18,557 nt of DNA, from NCBI GenBank assembly GCA_023418375.1, contig JAEZZV010000048.1, positions 1 through 18,557 on the forward strand, in the 5' to 3' direction. Each line of letters begins with the position of its first letter. The first letter of the stretch is position 1. The notes under the pieces were generated by a model. The model saw only the letters and a program-made list of their open reading frames with translations, had not been told where the DNA came from and did not search any database. Source of the stretch: Actinomycetes bacterium (GTDB lineage: Bacteria > Actinomycetota > Actinomycetes > Actinomycetales > Cellulomonadaceae). The position numbers and the translations under genes are program-made. Positions 1-6,985 of the stretch are shown piece after piece.

Positions 1-2
1 AC

Positions 3-1379
3 CCGGCGGGGCGGCGCGCGCTGCGCAGGCTTGGCATCGCGGTGGTCGCGGTCGTCGTCCTCGCCGGCGTGACGCTCGCCGTCGTCGAGACGCGCCGCGA
101 CGACGCGCGTCGGGAGGCGCTCGCCGACCTCGGGTGGGTGATGCCGACCATGACCGGGCCGCCCGAGGAGGTCTGGCGGGCGCCCGGCGGGTGGGTGCTG
201 GCCCAGGCCGACGGGGCGGTCGTCACCCAGTCCGACGGCCCGGACCTCACCGTGCGCGCGATCGAGACGGCCACCGGGCGGGTGCTGTGGGAACGCGCGA
301 ACACCAACGAGGAGTGCAACGTGGTGCTCGGCGGGACGAGGCAGGGTCTGACCGTTCGCGCCGCCGGCAGCAGGCCGCCGGTGCTCATGTGCCTCGCGTA
401 CGACGCGCCCGGCAGTGACGGCACACCGCCGGCCGAGGCCGCGTCGGCACCCCTCGCATTCGTCGACCTGGAGACCGGTGCGGAGCGGGGACGGGTGACC
501 GTCGCCGGCCAGCTCCTCGGGCACGCCGAGGTGGACGGGGAGCTCCTCTTCATGACCATCCGAGCCGGGGGATCCGTCGGCGTCGTCCGGGTGGACCCGT
601 GGTCCGGGCGCGTCGCCTGGGACTGGACGAGCGGCTCCGGCGTCCGCCCCCGACAGCCGGCCGACTGGACCTGGCACGTGGACGAGGACCGCGGGGTGCT
701 CCAGCTCGAGGGCGCCCGCACGATCGCGGTCTCGGTCGACACCGGCGTCGAGACCGAACCCGGGCCGCGCGCCCCGAACGGGGTCTGGGCGGGCACGTTC
801 CAGCTCGCCTCGGGACAGGTCGTGGCGGCCACGCGCGACCTCGCGACAGGCGGTGCGCGGGTCAGCGTCCTCGACGCCGACGGCACCACCCGGTTCGACG
901 TCGACGGCTGGCCCTGGTGGACCGGGTTCGACGACGGCTCCGTGCCGGACTCGATGGTGGTTCAGCGGGCGCCCGTGCCCGGAGCAGTGACCGAGCGCGA
1001 CACGCTCGCCTCCATCGACCTCGCCACAGGCGAGGAGCGCTGGTCCGTGCCGGACGCGTCCTCCCAACCTGTGTTCCTGCTGGACGGCATCGTGATCGTC
1101 GCCACCGCCGAGTCGTCGGTGGGGGCCCTCGACGCGGAGGCGGGCGAGTGGCTGTGGGAGCGCGCGGTCGCCGTCGACATGGCGTACGACCCGTTGACCG
1201 ACGGCGGCGTCGTGCTCGTGCCCGTGGCCGACGGCGGCAGGGCGCTCGCCGCGCTGGTCCTGCGGACGGGCGAGGAACGGTGGCGGATGCCGCTGCCCGC
1301 CGACGCCGCCTACGTGCACCTCGCGCAGGACGGCACCCTGCTCGTCACTACCAGGTCTGAGCTCATCGCGTACCGCTGA
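3..1379 (+). CDS. Membrane-anchored PQQ-like beta-propeller protein (5' partial)
   Basis: The reading frame is open to the left edge, so the true start lies outside the window; the first possible internal start (GTG 42) would cut into the membrane anchor. The visible protein begins with an Arg-rich stretch and a hydrophobic helix (AVVAVVVLAGVTLAVV), then an Arg/Asp-rich segment, which suggests an N-in signal anchor with the rest outside the membrane. The body carries repeated blades of the type D-x-x-TG-x-x-x-W, for example AIETATGRVLWE, RVDPWSGRVAWDW, SIDLATGEERWSV and LVLRTGEERWRM, characteristic of the PQQ/BamB-like propeller fold. Two Cys (in NEECNV and LMCLAY) may form a disulfide. In actinobacteria such proteins are usually of unknown role; the cofactor-binding residues of true quinoprotein dehydrogenases cannot be recognised. 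The propeller fold is well supported; the function is not. Confidence 0.8.
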   Translation, partial: PAGRRALRRLGIAVVAVVVLAGVTLAVVETRRDDARREALADLGWVMPTMTGPPEEVWRAPGGWVLAQADGAVVTQSDGPDLTVRAIETATGRVLWERANTNEECNVVLGGTRQGLTVRAAGSRPPVLMCLAYDAPGSDGTPPAEAASAPLAFVDLETGAERGRVTVAGQLLGHAEVDGELLFMTIRAGGSVGVVRVDPWSGRVAWDWTSGSGVRPRQPADWTWHVDEDRGVLQLEGARTIAVSVDTGVETEPGPRAPNGVWAGTFQLASGQVVAATRDLATGGARVSVLDADGTTRFDVDGWPWWTGFDDGSVPDSMVVQRAPVPGAVTERDTLASIDLATGEERWSVPDASSQPVFLLDGIVIVATAESSVGALDAEAGEWLWERAVAVDMAYDPLTDGGVVLVPVADGGRALAALVLRTGEERWRMPLPADAAYVHLAQDGTLLVTTRSELIAYR

Positions 1380-1434
1380 GGGCACCGACTCGGTGGCTCT
1401 CCGCGGGCGGCTCGAGTCCGGGCCGGGCAGAGTG

Positions 1435-1450
1435 GATCGGGCACCCGGTC
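1435..1450. terminator. Weak hairpin downstream of the beta-propeller gene
   Basis: GATCGGG-CA-CCCGGTC forms a 7-bp stem with one G-T pair and a very short loop, 55 bp after the stop codon of the propeller gene and just before the ribosome binding site of the remnant at 1475. There is no T tract. It may help termination, or be chance in GC-rich DNA. Confidence 0.25.
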
Positions 1451-1474
1451 GCTCTCCCCGGCGAAGGAGTCGAC

Positions 1475-1522
1475 ATGGTCGACGCGCAGGTCCGCCTGAT
1501 GACCTGGAACATCTGGTGGCGG
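1475..1522 (+). pseudogene. Remnant start of an endonuclease/exonuclease/phosphatase-family gene
   Basis: A good ribosome binding site (GAAGGAG, 5 nt spacing) precedes ATG 1475, and the first 16 codons read MVDAQVRLMTWNIWWR. The string RLMTWNIWWR matches the usual beginning of the endonuclease/exonuclease/phosphatase (DNase I-like) family, where the Asn of TWN is an active-site residue. After codon 16 the resemblance stops at once: the frame goes into low-complexity Cys/Arg-rich sequence, passes through the merR promoter and runs antiparallel-free but out of frame over merR to 1801. The simplest reading is that a deletion or recombination joined the first ~48 bp of a lost gene to the merR locus. 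A short leader peptide that merely resembles the family is the alternative. Confidence 0.55.
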
Positions 1523-1544
1523 TGCGACTGCCGGCGCTCAGGGC

Positions 1545-1576
1545 TTGACCTTCAAGCGGACTCGAAGGTCTACGTT
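1545..1576 (+). promoter_or_regulatory. MerR-type operator/promoter of the merR-family gene
   Basis: TTGACC (1545-1550) and TACGTT (1571-1576) are separated by 20 bp, the over-long spacer typical of promoters controlled by MerR-family activators. Inside lies an inverted repeat with arms GACCTTC (1547-1553) and GAAGGTC (1564-1570), extended by a further matching AG/CT on each inner side. The -10 element ends 7 nt before ATG 1584, so the transcript is probably leaderless. The arrangement predicts autoregulation. Confidence 0.75.
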
Positions 1577-1583
1577 CCTGCCC

Positions 1584-2363
1584 ATGAGCTACCGCATCGC
1601 AGAGGCCGCCGAGCTGGTGGGAGTCCCCACCACGACGCTGCGGTACTACGAGGACATCGGCCTGATGTCGGCGCCCGCCCGCTCGGGGAACGGCTACCGG
1701 ACGTACGACGACGCGGACATCGCCCGGCTCCGCTTCATCACGGCCACCAAGAACCTCGGCATCCCCCTGACCGACGTCGCCGGGCTGGTCAGGGCCTATG
1801 ACGTCGAGGACTGCTCCGAGGTCGCCCACCAGGTCGTCGAGTCGGTGGCCGAGCGCCTCACGCAGACCCAGGCGCGCATCGGCGAGCTGGTCGCCCTCGC
1901 GGCCCAGCTCCAAGTCGTCTCCGCACGACTCGCGGCCGCGCCGACGGCCGGCGCGTGCGGGGTGGACTGCCCGTGCGTCACGACGGCGCCCCCGGAGCAG
2001 CTGGAGGACCGCCGCACCTTCGTCCCGCTCACCCGTGCCCCGGCAGCCGTCGCGGCCGACGGCGCTGCGGGCGCCATCGCGTGCTCGCTCGACGCCGGGG
2101 CGGTCCCCGATCGCGTCGCCGACTGGCAGGCGCTCGTCCCGCTCGCGACCTCTCGCGAGGCGATCGAGGGCGGGGTCGCCCTGACCTTCCCCGCGTCCGC
2201 CGACCTGGCGGCCGAGGTGGCCCGCCTCGCCGCTGCCGAGCAGGACTGCTGCACCTTCTTCACGTTCACGCTCCGCCTGACCACCGGCCGGATCCGCCTC
2301 GACGTCCAGGCGCCGGCCGACGCGGCCGACGTCGTCGCCGCGATGTTCGGCACCGCCGCCTGA
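1584..2363 (+). CDS. MerR-family metal-type regulator with extra C-terminal domain
   Basis: A 259-aa transcription factor. Residues 1-70 are the MerR winged helix-turn-helix (YRIAEAAELVGVPTTTLRYYEDIGL). Residues ~75-118 form the dimerisation helix, with Cys77 at its start, followed by a Cys cluster CGVDCPC (Cys125, 129, 131), the place where mercury, copper or zinc sensors of this family hold metal. Canonical members end near 130-145 aa; here another ~110 residues follow, with Cys167 and a striking EQDCCTFFTF motif (Cys222-223), possibly a second metal- or thiol-reactive site. ATG 1584 is chosen because it aligns with the conserved family start and the promoter; an earlier in-frame TTG at 1545 lies inside the -35 box. 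No metal-resistance gene is adjacent, so the target may lie elsewhere. Metal sensing is inference from the Cys pattern. Confidence 0.85.
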   Translation: MSYRIAEAAELVGVPTTTLRYYEDIGLMSAPARSGNGYRTYDDADIARLRFITATKNLGIPLTDVAGLVRAYDVEDCSEVAHQVVESVAERLTQTQARIGELVALAAQLQVVSARLAAAPTAGACGVDCPCVTTAPPEQLEDRRTFVPLTRAPAAVAADGAAGAIACSLDAGAVPDRVADWQALVPLATSREAIEGGVALTFPASADLAAEVARLAAAEQDCCTFFTFTLRLTTGRIRLDVQAPADAADVVAAMFGTAA

Positions 2364-2376
2364 CCCGCCGTCAGGC

Positions 2377-3075
2377 TCAGGCGGCAGTGACCGGGTGCGC
2401 GGCGGACGTCCCCGTCGCGGGGCGTGCCCCCAGGTCGCACTGGCCTGCGACGTCGAGCGCGAGCTCCTCCACCCGCGCGCCGGCCGGCGTGACCCGGACC
2501 CGGGAGACCGAGGCGTTCGGCAGCGGGACGAGCGCGCCATCGCCGACCACGGCCAGCCAGACGCCGAGCGCGAGCCCGTGCCCGACGACGAGCACCTCGC
2601 CACCGTCGGGGTGGGCCGCGACGATCCGGTCCATCACGTCGCGCACCCGCCCGAGGAACGTGCCGGCGTCCTCGCCGCCGGGAAGGCCCGGGTGGCGCCC
2701 GCTAAGGATCTCGCCGACGAGGTCCGGCCAGGCGATGACCTCGTCCAGGACCGACTCGTGCCGGCGCTCGTAGTCGCCGAAGTGGTACTCCCGGAGCCCG
2801 GCGTCCGTGCGCAGTCGCACGCCGTCGTGGTGCCGCAGGATCTCGACGGCCGTCGTGACGGCCCGGCCGGAGGGCGACGAGTACGCCGCGACGAACGGCC
2901 GCTGCGCCAGGTGGGCCGCGGTCGTCCGGACGCCGTCCCGTCCCGCGCGGGTCAGCGGCGAGTCGGACCAGCCCTGGAGCAGGCGGCGCTGGTTGAGGTA
3001 GGTGCGCCCGTGGCGCACGAGGGTCAGGGTGAGCGTGCCGACCGTCGTCGCTGCGACCGTCGTGTCCGTCGTCAT
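2377..3075 (-). CDS. Histidine phosphatase family protein (phosphoglycerate mutase-like)
   Basis: A 232-aa cytosolic enzyme of the histidine phosphatase superfamily. LVRHGRT near residue 19 gives the RHG motif with the phospho-accepting His22. GWSDSPLTRAG (residues 35-45) and SSPSGRAVTTA supply the second Arg (Arg71), Glu96 in LREYHFGD fits the proton-donor position, and VVGHG holds the second catalytic His (His166). The family hydrolyses small phosphoesters; the substrate cannot be read from the sequence. The start MTTDTT at 3075 is preferred because TACCGT stands 7 nt upstream on this strand (leaderless pattern) and residues upstream are low-complexity Pro/Arg. It is convergent with the merR gene, with only 13 bp between the stops. 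Confidence 0.88.
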   Translation of the reverse strand: MTTDTTVAATTVGTLTLTLVRHGRTYLNQRRLLQGWSDSPLTRAGRDGVRTTAAHLAQRPFVAAYSSPSGRAVTTAVEILRHHDGVRLRTDAGLREYHFGDYERRHESVLDEVIAWPDLVGEILSGRHPGLPGGEDAGTFLGRVRDVMDRIVAAHPDGGEVLVVGHGLALGVWLAVVGDGALVPLPNASVSRVRVTPAGARVEELALDVAGQCDLGARPATGTSAAHPVTAA

Positions 3076-3202
3076 GGGCCCGACGGTACGAGGCGCGGGC
3101 GTCGGGCCCATGACGGGGGCGTGACGCGGCGATGAAGGCCGCGGGCGCCGGGTGCGCGGGGGCGGCACGGAGAAATCCGAGCGGCCCGGGCGGACCGCGT
3201 CC

Positions 3203-3208
3203 TACGGT
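3203..3208 (+). promoter_or_regulatory. Probable -10 element for a leaderless transcript
   Basis: TACGGT stands 7 nt before ATG 3216, matching the TANNNT -10 consensus at the distance expected when transcription begins at the start codon. No Shine-Dalgarno sequence is present in the gap. No convincing -35 element is seen. Confidence 0.5.
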
Positions 3209-3215
3209 GGCTGCC

Positions 3216-3650
3216 ATGCCACAGGTCAGGGAGGTCCAGGTCACGTTCGACTGCGCCGAGCCGGAGCGGGTCGGCCGGTTCTGGTGCGAGGTGCTCGGGT
3301 ACGTGGTGCCGCCGCCGCCCGAGGGCTTCGCCACGTGGGAGGACTTCGACCGGGCGCTCCCGGCCGAGCACCAGGGCTCGGCCTTCGCCTGCGAGGACCC
3401 GACGGGCGTCGGGCCGCGGTTGTTCTTCCAGCGCGTGCCGGAGGGCAAGGTCGTCAAGAACAGGGTGCACCTGGACGTCCGCGTCGGTACCGGGCTGGTG
3501 GGCGCGGAGCGTCTGGCGGCGCTCGAGGCCGAGTGCGCCCGCCTGCTCGCCGTCGGCGCGACGCGGGTGCGGCTGCTGACCGCGGACGAGGTCAACGAGT
3601 CGTGCCTCGTGATGCAGGACGTCGAGGGGAACGAGTTCTGCCTCGACTAG
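3216..3650 (+). CDS. VOC-superfamily (glyoxalase-like) protein
   Basis: A 144-aa protein of the vicinal oxygen chelate fold, of the glyoxalase-like subgroup common in actinobacteria. It has a first beta-alpha module (VQVTFDCAEPERVGRFWCEVLGY) and a second ending in ESCLVMQDVEGNEFCLD, a typical closing strand D-x-EGNEFCL. The middle holds a Pro/Glu-rich insert (PPPPEGFATWEDF) and RVHLDVRVG. Metal-ligand positions of true glyoxalase I are only partly kept (Cys or Asp in place of His), so this may be a binding rather than a lyase protein. The start ATG 3216 is supported by the TACGGT element just upstream; the frame stays open further upstream to 3132 but gives only low-complexity sequence. Substrate unknown. 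Confidence 0.8.
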   Translation: MPQVREVQVTFDCAEPERVGRFWCEVLGYVVPPPPEGFATWEDFDRALPAEHQGSAFACEDPTGVGPRLFFQRVPEGKVVKNRVHLDVRVGTGLVGAERLAALEAECARLLAVGATRVRLLTADEVNESCLVMQDVEGNEFCLD

Positions 3651-3706
3651 CGTGACCGCTCGGTGGCGCACGCCGTGCGCCCGAGAGGGAGCGCGCAGGG
3701 GGACCG

Positions 3707-4675
3707 ATGACAGAGCTCGTGGACGACGCCGTCCCGCAGGAGGGCGCGCCGCCGGCCGTTCGCGACCCGCAGGCAGCCGGGGGCGGTCGTCCGCTCCCGC
3801 CCTGGGCCGCGTTCGGCGCTGGCGTGGGTGCGGCCGTTGTCGGGCTCGCGCCGTGGCTCGCCCGTGGCGGGCGCCTGCCTGTGCAGAACCTCTGGGAAGG
3901 CGGGATCCCGGCCGAGGCCCCCGTCGTGCTCCTGCCGTTCAGCCAGTACACGGTGACGTGGATCTTCGCGCTGCTCGTCGTCGCCGGGGCGCTGGCGGGC
4001 ATCGCGGCCCGCGCGCTCGTGGCGCGCGCAGGCAACCGGGCACCGGCGCTGTGGATCGGCGGCGGGCTGCTCGCCGGGCAGGTGGTCGCCGCCGTGCAGT
4101 CCTTCGCGGTCGTCGCCCCGGGCCTGCGGGGCGGGGTGGACTCGCAGGTGTACCTCGCCGGGATCGGCGGCGGCGTCGTCGCCTGCCTGCTGATCAGCGC
4201 CGGGGCGTTCGCCCTGATCGCGCTGGCCCCGCGCGCCGGCGCGCTCGTCGGCCTGTCGACCGGTGCCATCGCCGCGGGGCTGTGGCTGGAGCTCGCCGTC
4301 CTTGACCCGCTCGGCCCCACCTTTGCGCCGAGGTGGCTGCTCGAGGCGCTCGCGTACGTCATGCCGGTCCTCGTCGGGGTGGCGATCGCGTGGGTCGGCG
4401 TGCGGTCGGTGGGCAGGGCCGTCTGCGCGCTGGTGAGCCTGGTGCTCGTCTGGCTGGCACCGCCCCTCACCACGGCGATCTCCGCCGCACTCAGCACGCG
4501 CGTCCTCGCGCGGGACCTCGACGGGATGGCCGGGTTCGGCGCAGGCATCTTCCGGGACTTCGCCACGGACGCGGACGCGGTGCGCGGCCCCCTCGTCGTC
4601 GCGATGGCCGTGGCGATCGCCGGGCTCGTCGCGCGCGAAGCTCTCGGCCGGCGTGTGGCTACTCTGCGAGCGTGA
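3707..4675 (+). CDS. Polytopic membrane protein of unknown function
   Basis: A 322-aa integral membrane protein that I do not recognise. The first ~30 residues are hydrophilic and Pro/Gly-rich (cytoplasmic tail). Then follow about eight hydrophobic segments, near residues 33-50, 83-104, 114-135, 148-170, 174-195, 212-230, 235-258 and 290-308. Between helices 1 and 2 is a polar loop with NLWEGGIPAE, and before the last helix a loop containing RVLARDLDGMAGFG. No transporter signature, catalytic motif or Cys pair is evident. The start ATG is supported by AGGGGGA 5-6 nt upstream. The gene stands alone, followed by two hairpins. Real by length, codon bias and membrane pattern; function unknown. 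Confidence 0.75.
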   Translation: MTELVDDAVPQEGAPPAVRDPQAAGGGRPLPPWAAFGAGVGAAVVGLAPWLARGGRLPVQNLWEGGIPAEAPVVLLPFSQYTVTWIFALLVVAGALAGIAARALVARAGNRAPALWIGGGLLAGQVVAAVQSFAVVAPGLRGGVDSQVYLAGIGGGVVACLLISAGAFALIALAPRAGALVGLSTGAIAAGLWLELAVLDPLGPTFAPRWLLEALAYVMPVLVGVAIAWVGVRSVGRAVCALVSLVLVWLAPPLTTAISAALSTRVLARDLDGMAGFGAGIFRDFATDADAVRGPLVVAMAVAIAGLVAREALGRRVATLRA

Positions 4676-4682
4676 GGAAGCA

Positions 4683-4703
4683 CGCGGCGGAACGCCCGCC
4701 GCG
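4683..4703. terminator. GC-rich hairpin after the membrane protein gene
   Basis: CGCGGCGG-AACGC-CCGCCGCG is a perfect 8-bp stem with a 5-nt loop beginning 7 bp after the stop codon at 4675. Its position and stability suit a transcription terminator, without a T tract of its own. It is followed 2 bp later by a second dyad. Confidence 0.55.
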
Positions 4704-4705
4704 CG

Positions 4706-4725
4706 ACTAGAGCATGTGCTCTAGT
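4706..4725. promoter_or_regulatory. 20-bp dyad ACTAGAGCA-TG-TGCTCTAGT (operator or second terminator stem)
   Basis: The two 9-bp arms are perfect inverted repeats around a TG centre. The site is AT-rich compared with its surroundings and is followed by TTCGTT. The size and symmetry resemble TetR-family operators, but no TetR gene is in the window. Equally, it could be the second stem of a tandem terminator. It lies 143 bp before the start of the EAL gene. Confidence 0.5.
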
Positions 4726-4868
4726 TTCGTTCCCTCCGCCGCCCCGCCCCGGTCACGGGTGGACTTTGCTCGCAGTCATGGACGGCCAGCATGCTGCCGA
4801 TGAAGGATGGGGACCCCCGGGAACCCGCTCCGGGAACCCCGGTCCGGCCGAGCCCGACGGAGGTAGCC

Positions 4869-6134
4869 GTGAGGAAGGCCGCGCGCACCGTCTCGGTGTC
4901 GCGCGCCGACGACGCGGCGCCCGGCGAGGCGTCGGCGACCCACCGGACCTCGCACGTTCCCGTGGCCTCGCCCGCGGGATCGCCACCGACGGGGGACTGG
5001 AGGGTGCGGCGTCGTACCGGCGGCGGGTGGCTGCGCCGGGCGCTCTTCGAGGCCGGCACCGCCCCTGCCGTCGCGATCATCGGCATCACGATCGCCGCCA
5101 TCGCGCTGCTCACCTTCCGTGTGGCCGGGCAGGCGACCGGGATCTACCACGCCTTCTACATCCCCGTCGCGGTGGCAGCCAACCGCTTCCGGTGGCGCGG
5201 GGCTCTCATCGCCGGCACGCTCTCGGGGCTGCTCGCGGGGCCGCTGCGGCCCGTGAACGAGGACGCCGGTCCCGCCCAGGAGGTCTGGGCCTGGGTCTTC
5301 CGTGGCCTGATGTTCTGCCTGATCGGCCTGCTGGTCGCCTGGTTCTCGCGGGAGACGTCGACGTCCTTGGCGACCGTCATCCGCGAGCAGGGGAACGCCC
5401 GTTCGCTGCGCGCCGCCATCAAGCGGGAGGAGCTGCACGCCCACTACCAGCCGGTGATCGACCTCGCGACCGGTACGGTCGCCGGCTTCGAGGCGCTGTG
5501 CCGGTGGACGCACGCGGTCGAGGGGCCCATCCAGCCCGCCGACTTCATCCCGCTCGCGGAGCGCACCGGCGTCGTCGTGCCCCTGGGGCGGTGCATGCTC
5601 GCCCTGGCGACGTCGCAGGCGGCCGCGTGGCACGCCGCGGGCGCGGAGCACCTCATGGTGTCGGTGAACGTCTCGGCCGAGCAGCTCAGCCGGGAGGACC
5701 TCCTCGACGACGTGACCGAGGCCCTGGACGCGTCGGGGCTCCCGGCAACCGCCCTGTGCCTCGAGATCACCGAGACCGCCCTGATCAAGAACCCCGTGGC
5801 CGCGATGGTGAACATGCGGGCCGCCCATGACCTCGGCGTGCGCGTCGCGCTGGACGACTTCGGCACCGGCCACTCGTCGCTGGCCTACCTCAAGGACTTC
5901 CCCGTCGACATCATCAAGATCGACAAGTCCTTCGTGGACCGCGTCGACGTCGACCCGAACGCCTCGGCACTCGTCCTCGCCATCGTCGAGCTGGCGCACG
6001 CGCTCGGGGCCGCGACCATCGCCGAGGGGATCGAGCGCGCCTCCCAGCGCGACTCCCTGCGCCTGCTCGGCTGCGACCAGGGCCAGGGCTACCTGCTCGG
6101 CCGCCCCTGCCCCCCCGACGCCGCCAGCTGGTAG
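4869..6134 (+). CDS. Membrane-bound EAL-domain cyclic di-GMP phosphodiesterase
   Basis: A 421-aa protein that should hydrolyse cyclic di-GMP to pGpG. A hydrophilic N-tail of ~60 residues is followed by about four hydrophobic segments (roughly residues 64-160: VAIIGITIAAIALLTF, YHAFYIPVAVAA, ALIAGTLSGLLAG, GLMFCLIGLLVAWF), probably a membrane sensor. From ~180 comes a complete EAL domain with all catalytic signatures: GFEALCRW (EAL), SVNVS, LEITET, ALDDFGTGHSS, DIIKIDKSF, AEGIE and DQGQGYLLGRP. There is no GGDEF domain, so it should be a pure phosphodiesterase. GTG 4869 is chosen for its GGAGG 5 nt upstream; in-frame ATGs at 4791 and 4800 would add 26 or 23 residues without a clear ribosome binding site. 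It ends 20 bp from the convergent ABC permease gene. Confidence 0.9.
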   Translation: MRKAARTVSVSRADDAAPGEASATHRTSHVPVASPAGSPPTGDWRVRRRTGGGWLRRALFEAGTAPAVAIIGITIAAIALLTFRVAGQATGIYHAFYIPVAVAANRFRWRGALIAGTLSGLLAGPLRPVNEDAGPAQEVWAWVFRGLMFCLIGLLVAWFSRETSTSLATVIREQGNARSLRAAIKREELHAHYQPVIDLATGTVAGFEALCRWTHAVEGPIQPADFIPLAERTGVVVPLGRCMLALATSQAAAWHAAGAEHLMVSVNVSAEQLSREDLLDDVTEALDASGLPATALCLEITETALIKNPVAAMVNMRAAHDLGVRVALDDFGTGHSSLAYLKDFPVDIIKIDKSFVDRVDVDPNASALVLAIVELAHALGAATIAEGIERASQRDSLRLLGCDQGQGYLLGRPCPPDAASW

Positions 6135-6154
6135 CCACGCGGCTCGCGCCCGGC

Positions 6155-6985
6155 TCACCCCACCTGCTGCGCCAGCCGGCTGCGCCGCGCGTCGACGCTC
6201 GAGCCCGACTCGCGGCGGGCCATCCGCCGCAGCACCAGCGGCGCGACGACGACCCCCGCGACCGCCCACGCGCCCAGCACGGCGGCCGTCTGCACCGGTC
6301 GCCACGACCCGCCGATCTCGACGACGGCCGCGTCGTCGGGCAGCAGGGCGGACCGCATGCCCAGGCCGAGCCAGTAGACCGGGAACGCCTGCGCGAGCGC
6401 CTCGACCCAGCCGGCCAGCGCGGTGACCGGGTAGAAGACGCCGGAGATCGCGATCAGGCCCATCGTCGGCAGCGAGAGCATCCCCGCGCCGCGCGAGCTG
6501 CGGACGAGCGAGCCGAGCGCGGCCCCGAGCGTCTGCGTGGCGACCAGCCCGAGCGCCAGCACCCAGGCGAAGGTCAGCCGGCCCCGCGCGTCGGCCGCGA
6601 TGCCGCCGACGAGCAGCGCTCCCGGGACCAGCAGGAGCGCCAGGTACGCCACCACGCTCGCCGAGACGAGCACGAGCGTGCCGACCAGGTAGGCGACGAC
6701 GCCGCCCGGTGTCGCCCGGGCGCGCAGCAGCGTGCCGTCCTCCCGGTCGGCGGCCAGGCGCTGGGCCGCCAGCAGCATCCCGAGCGCGACGAACATGCCC
6801 GCCGAGCTGGTCAGGACACCCGGGCCGAGGGCGACACCGGCGACCGTGCGGTCGCGCAGGAGCGCGATCGCGGCCAACGTCGCGAGCGGCCAGAAGAGCT
6901 GACCGACGAGCGCCGCGCCGGTGAACGACAGGCGCAGCTCGACGACGCCGGCACGCAGGCCGGCGCGCAGGACGGTGGCGTTCAT
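6155..6985 (-). CDS. ABC-2 type transporter permease
   Basis: A 276-aa membrane protein with about six hydrophobic segments, of the ABC-2/DrrB-like exporter class. Features include the early PLATLAAIALL helix, VALGMLLAAQRLAADREDGTLLRARATPGG (the cytosolic coupling region with the E-x-G-T/R-x-x-A-x-P pattern common in this family), and MGLIAISGVFYPVTALAGW before the last membrane pair. The start ATG overlaps the stop of the upstream ATPase gene by 4 bp (ATGA), so the two are translationally coupled and form one exporter. Substrate unknown; relatives export antibiotics, lipids or peptides. Confidence 0.88.
   Translation of the reverse strand: MNATVLRAGLRAGVVELRLSFTGAALVGQLFWPLATLAAIALLRDRTVAGVALGPGVLTSSAGMFVALGMLLAAQRLAADREDGTLLRARATPGGVVAYLVGTLVLVSASVVAYLALLLVPGALLVGGIAADARGRLTFAWVLALGLVATQTLGAALGSLVRSSRGAGMLSLPTMGLIAISGVFYPVTALAGWVEALAQAFPVYWLGLGMRSALLPDDAAVVEIGGSWRPVQTAAVLGAWAVAGVVVAPLVLRRMARRESGSSVDARRSRLAQQVG

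Noticed and set aside
1523..1801. Continuation of the frame opened at 1475
   Set aside because: It passes through the MerR operator and overlaps merR in another frame with His/Arg-rich sequence of no family; only the first ~16 codons look like a former gene.
2364..2395. CCGCC...GGCGG hairpin between merR and the histidine phosphatase gene
   Set aside because: Only a 5-bp stem with a long loop; not distinguishable from background in this composition.
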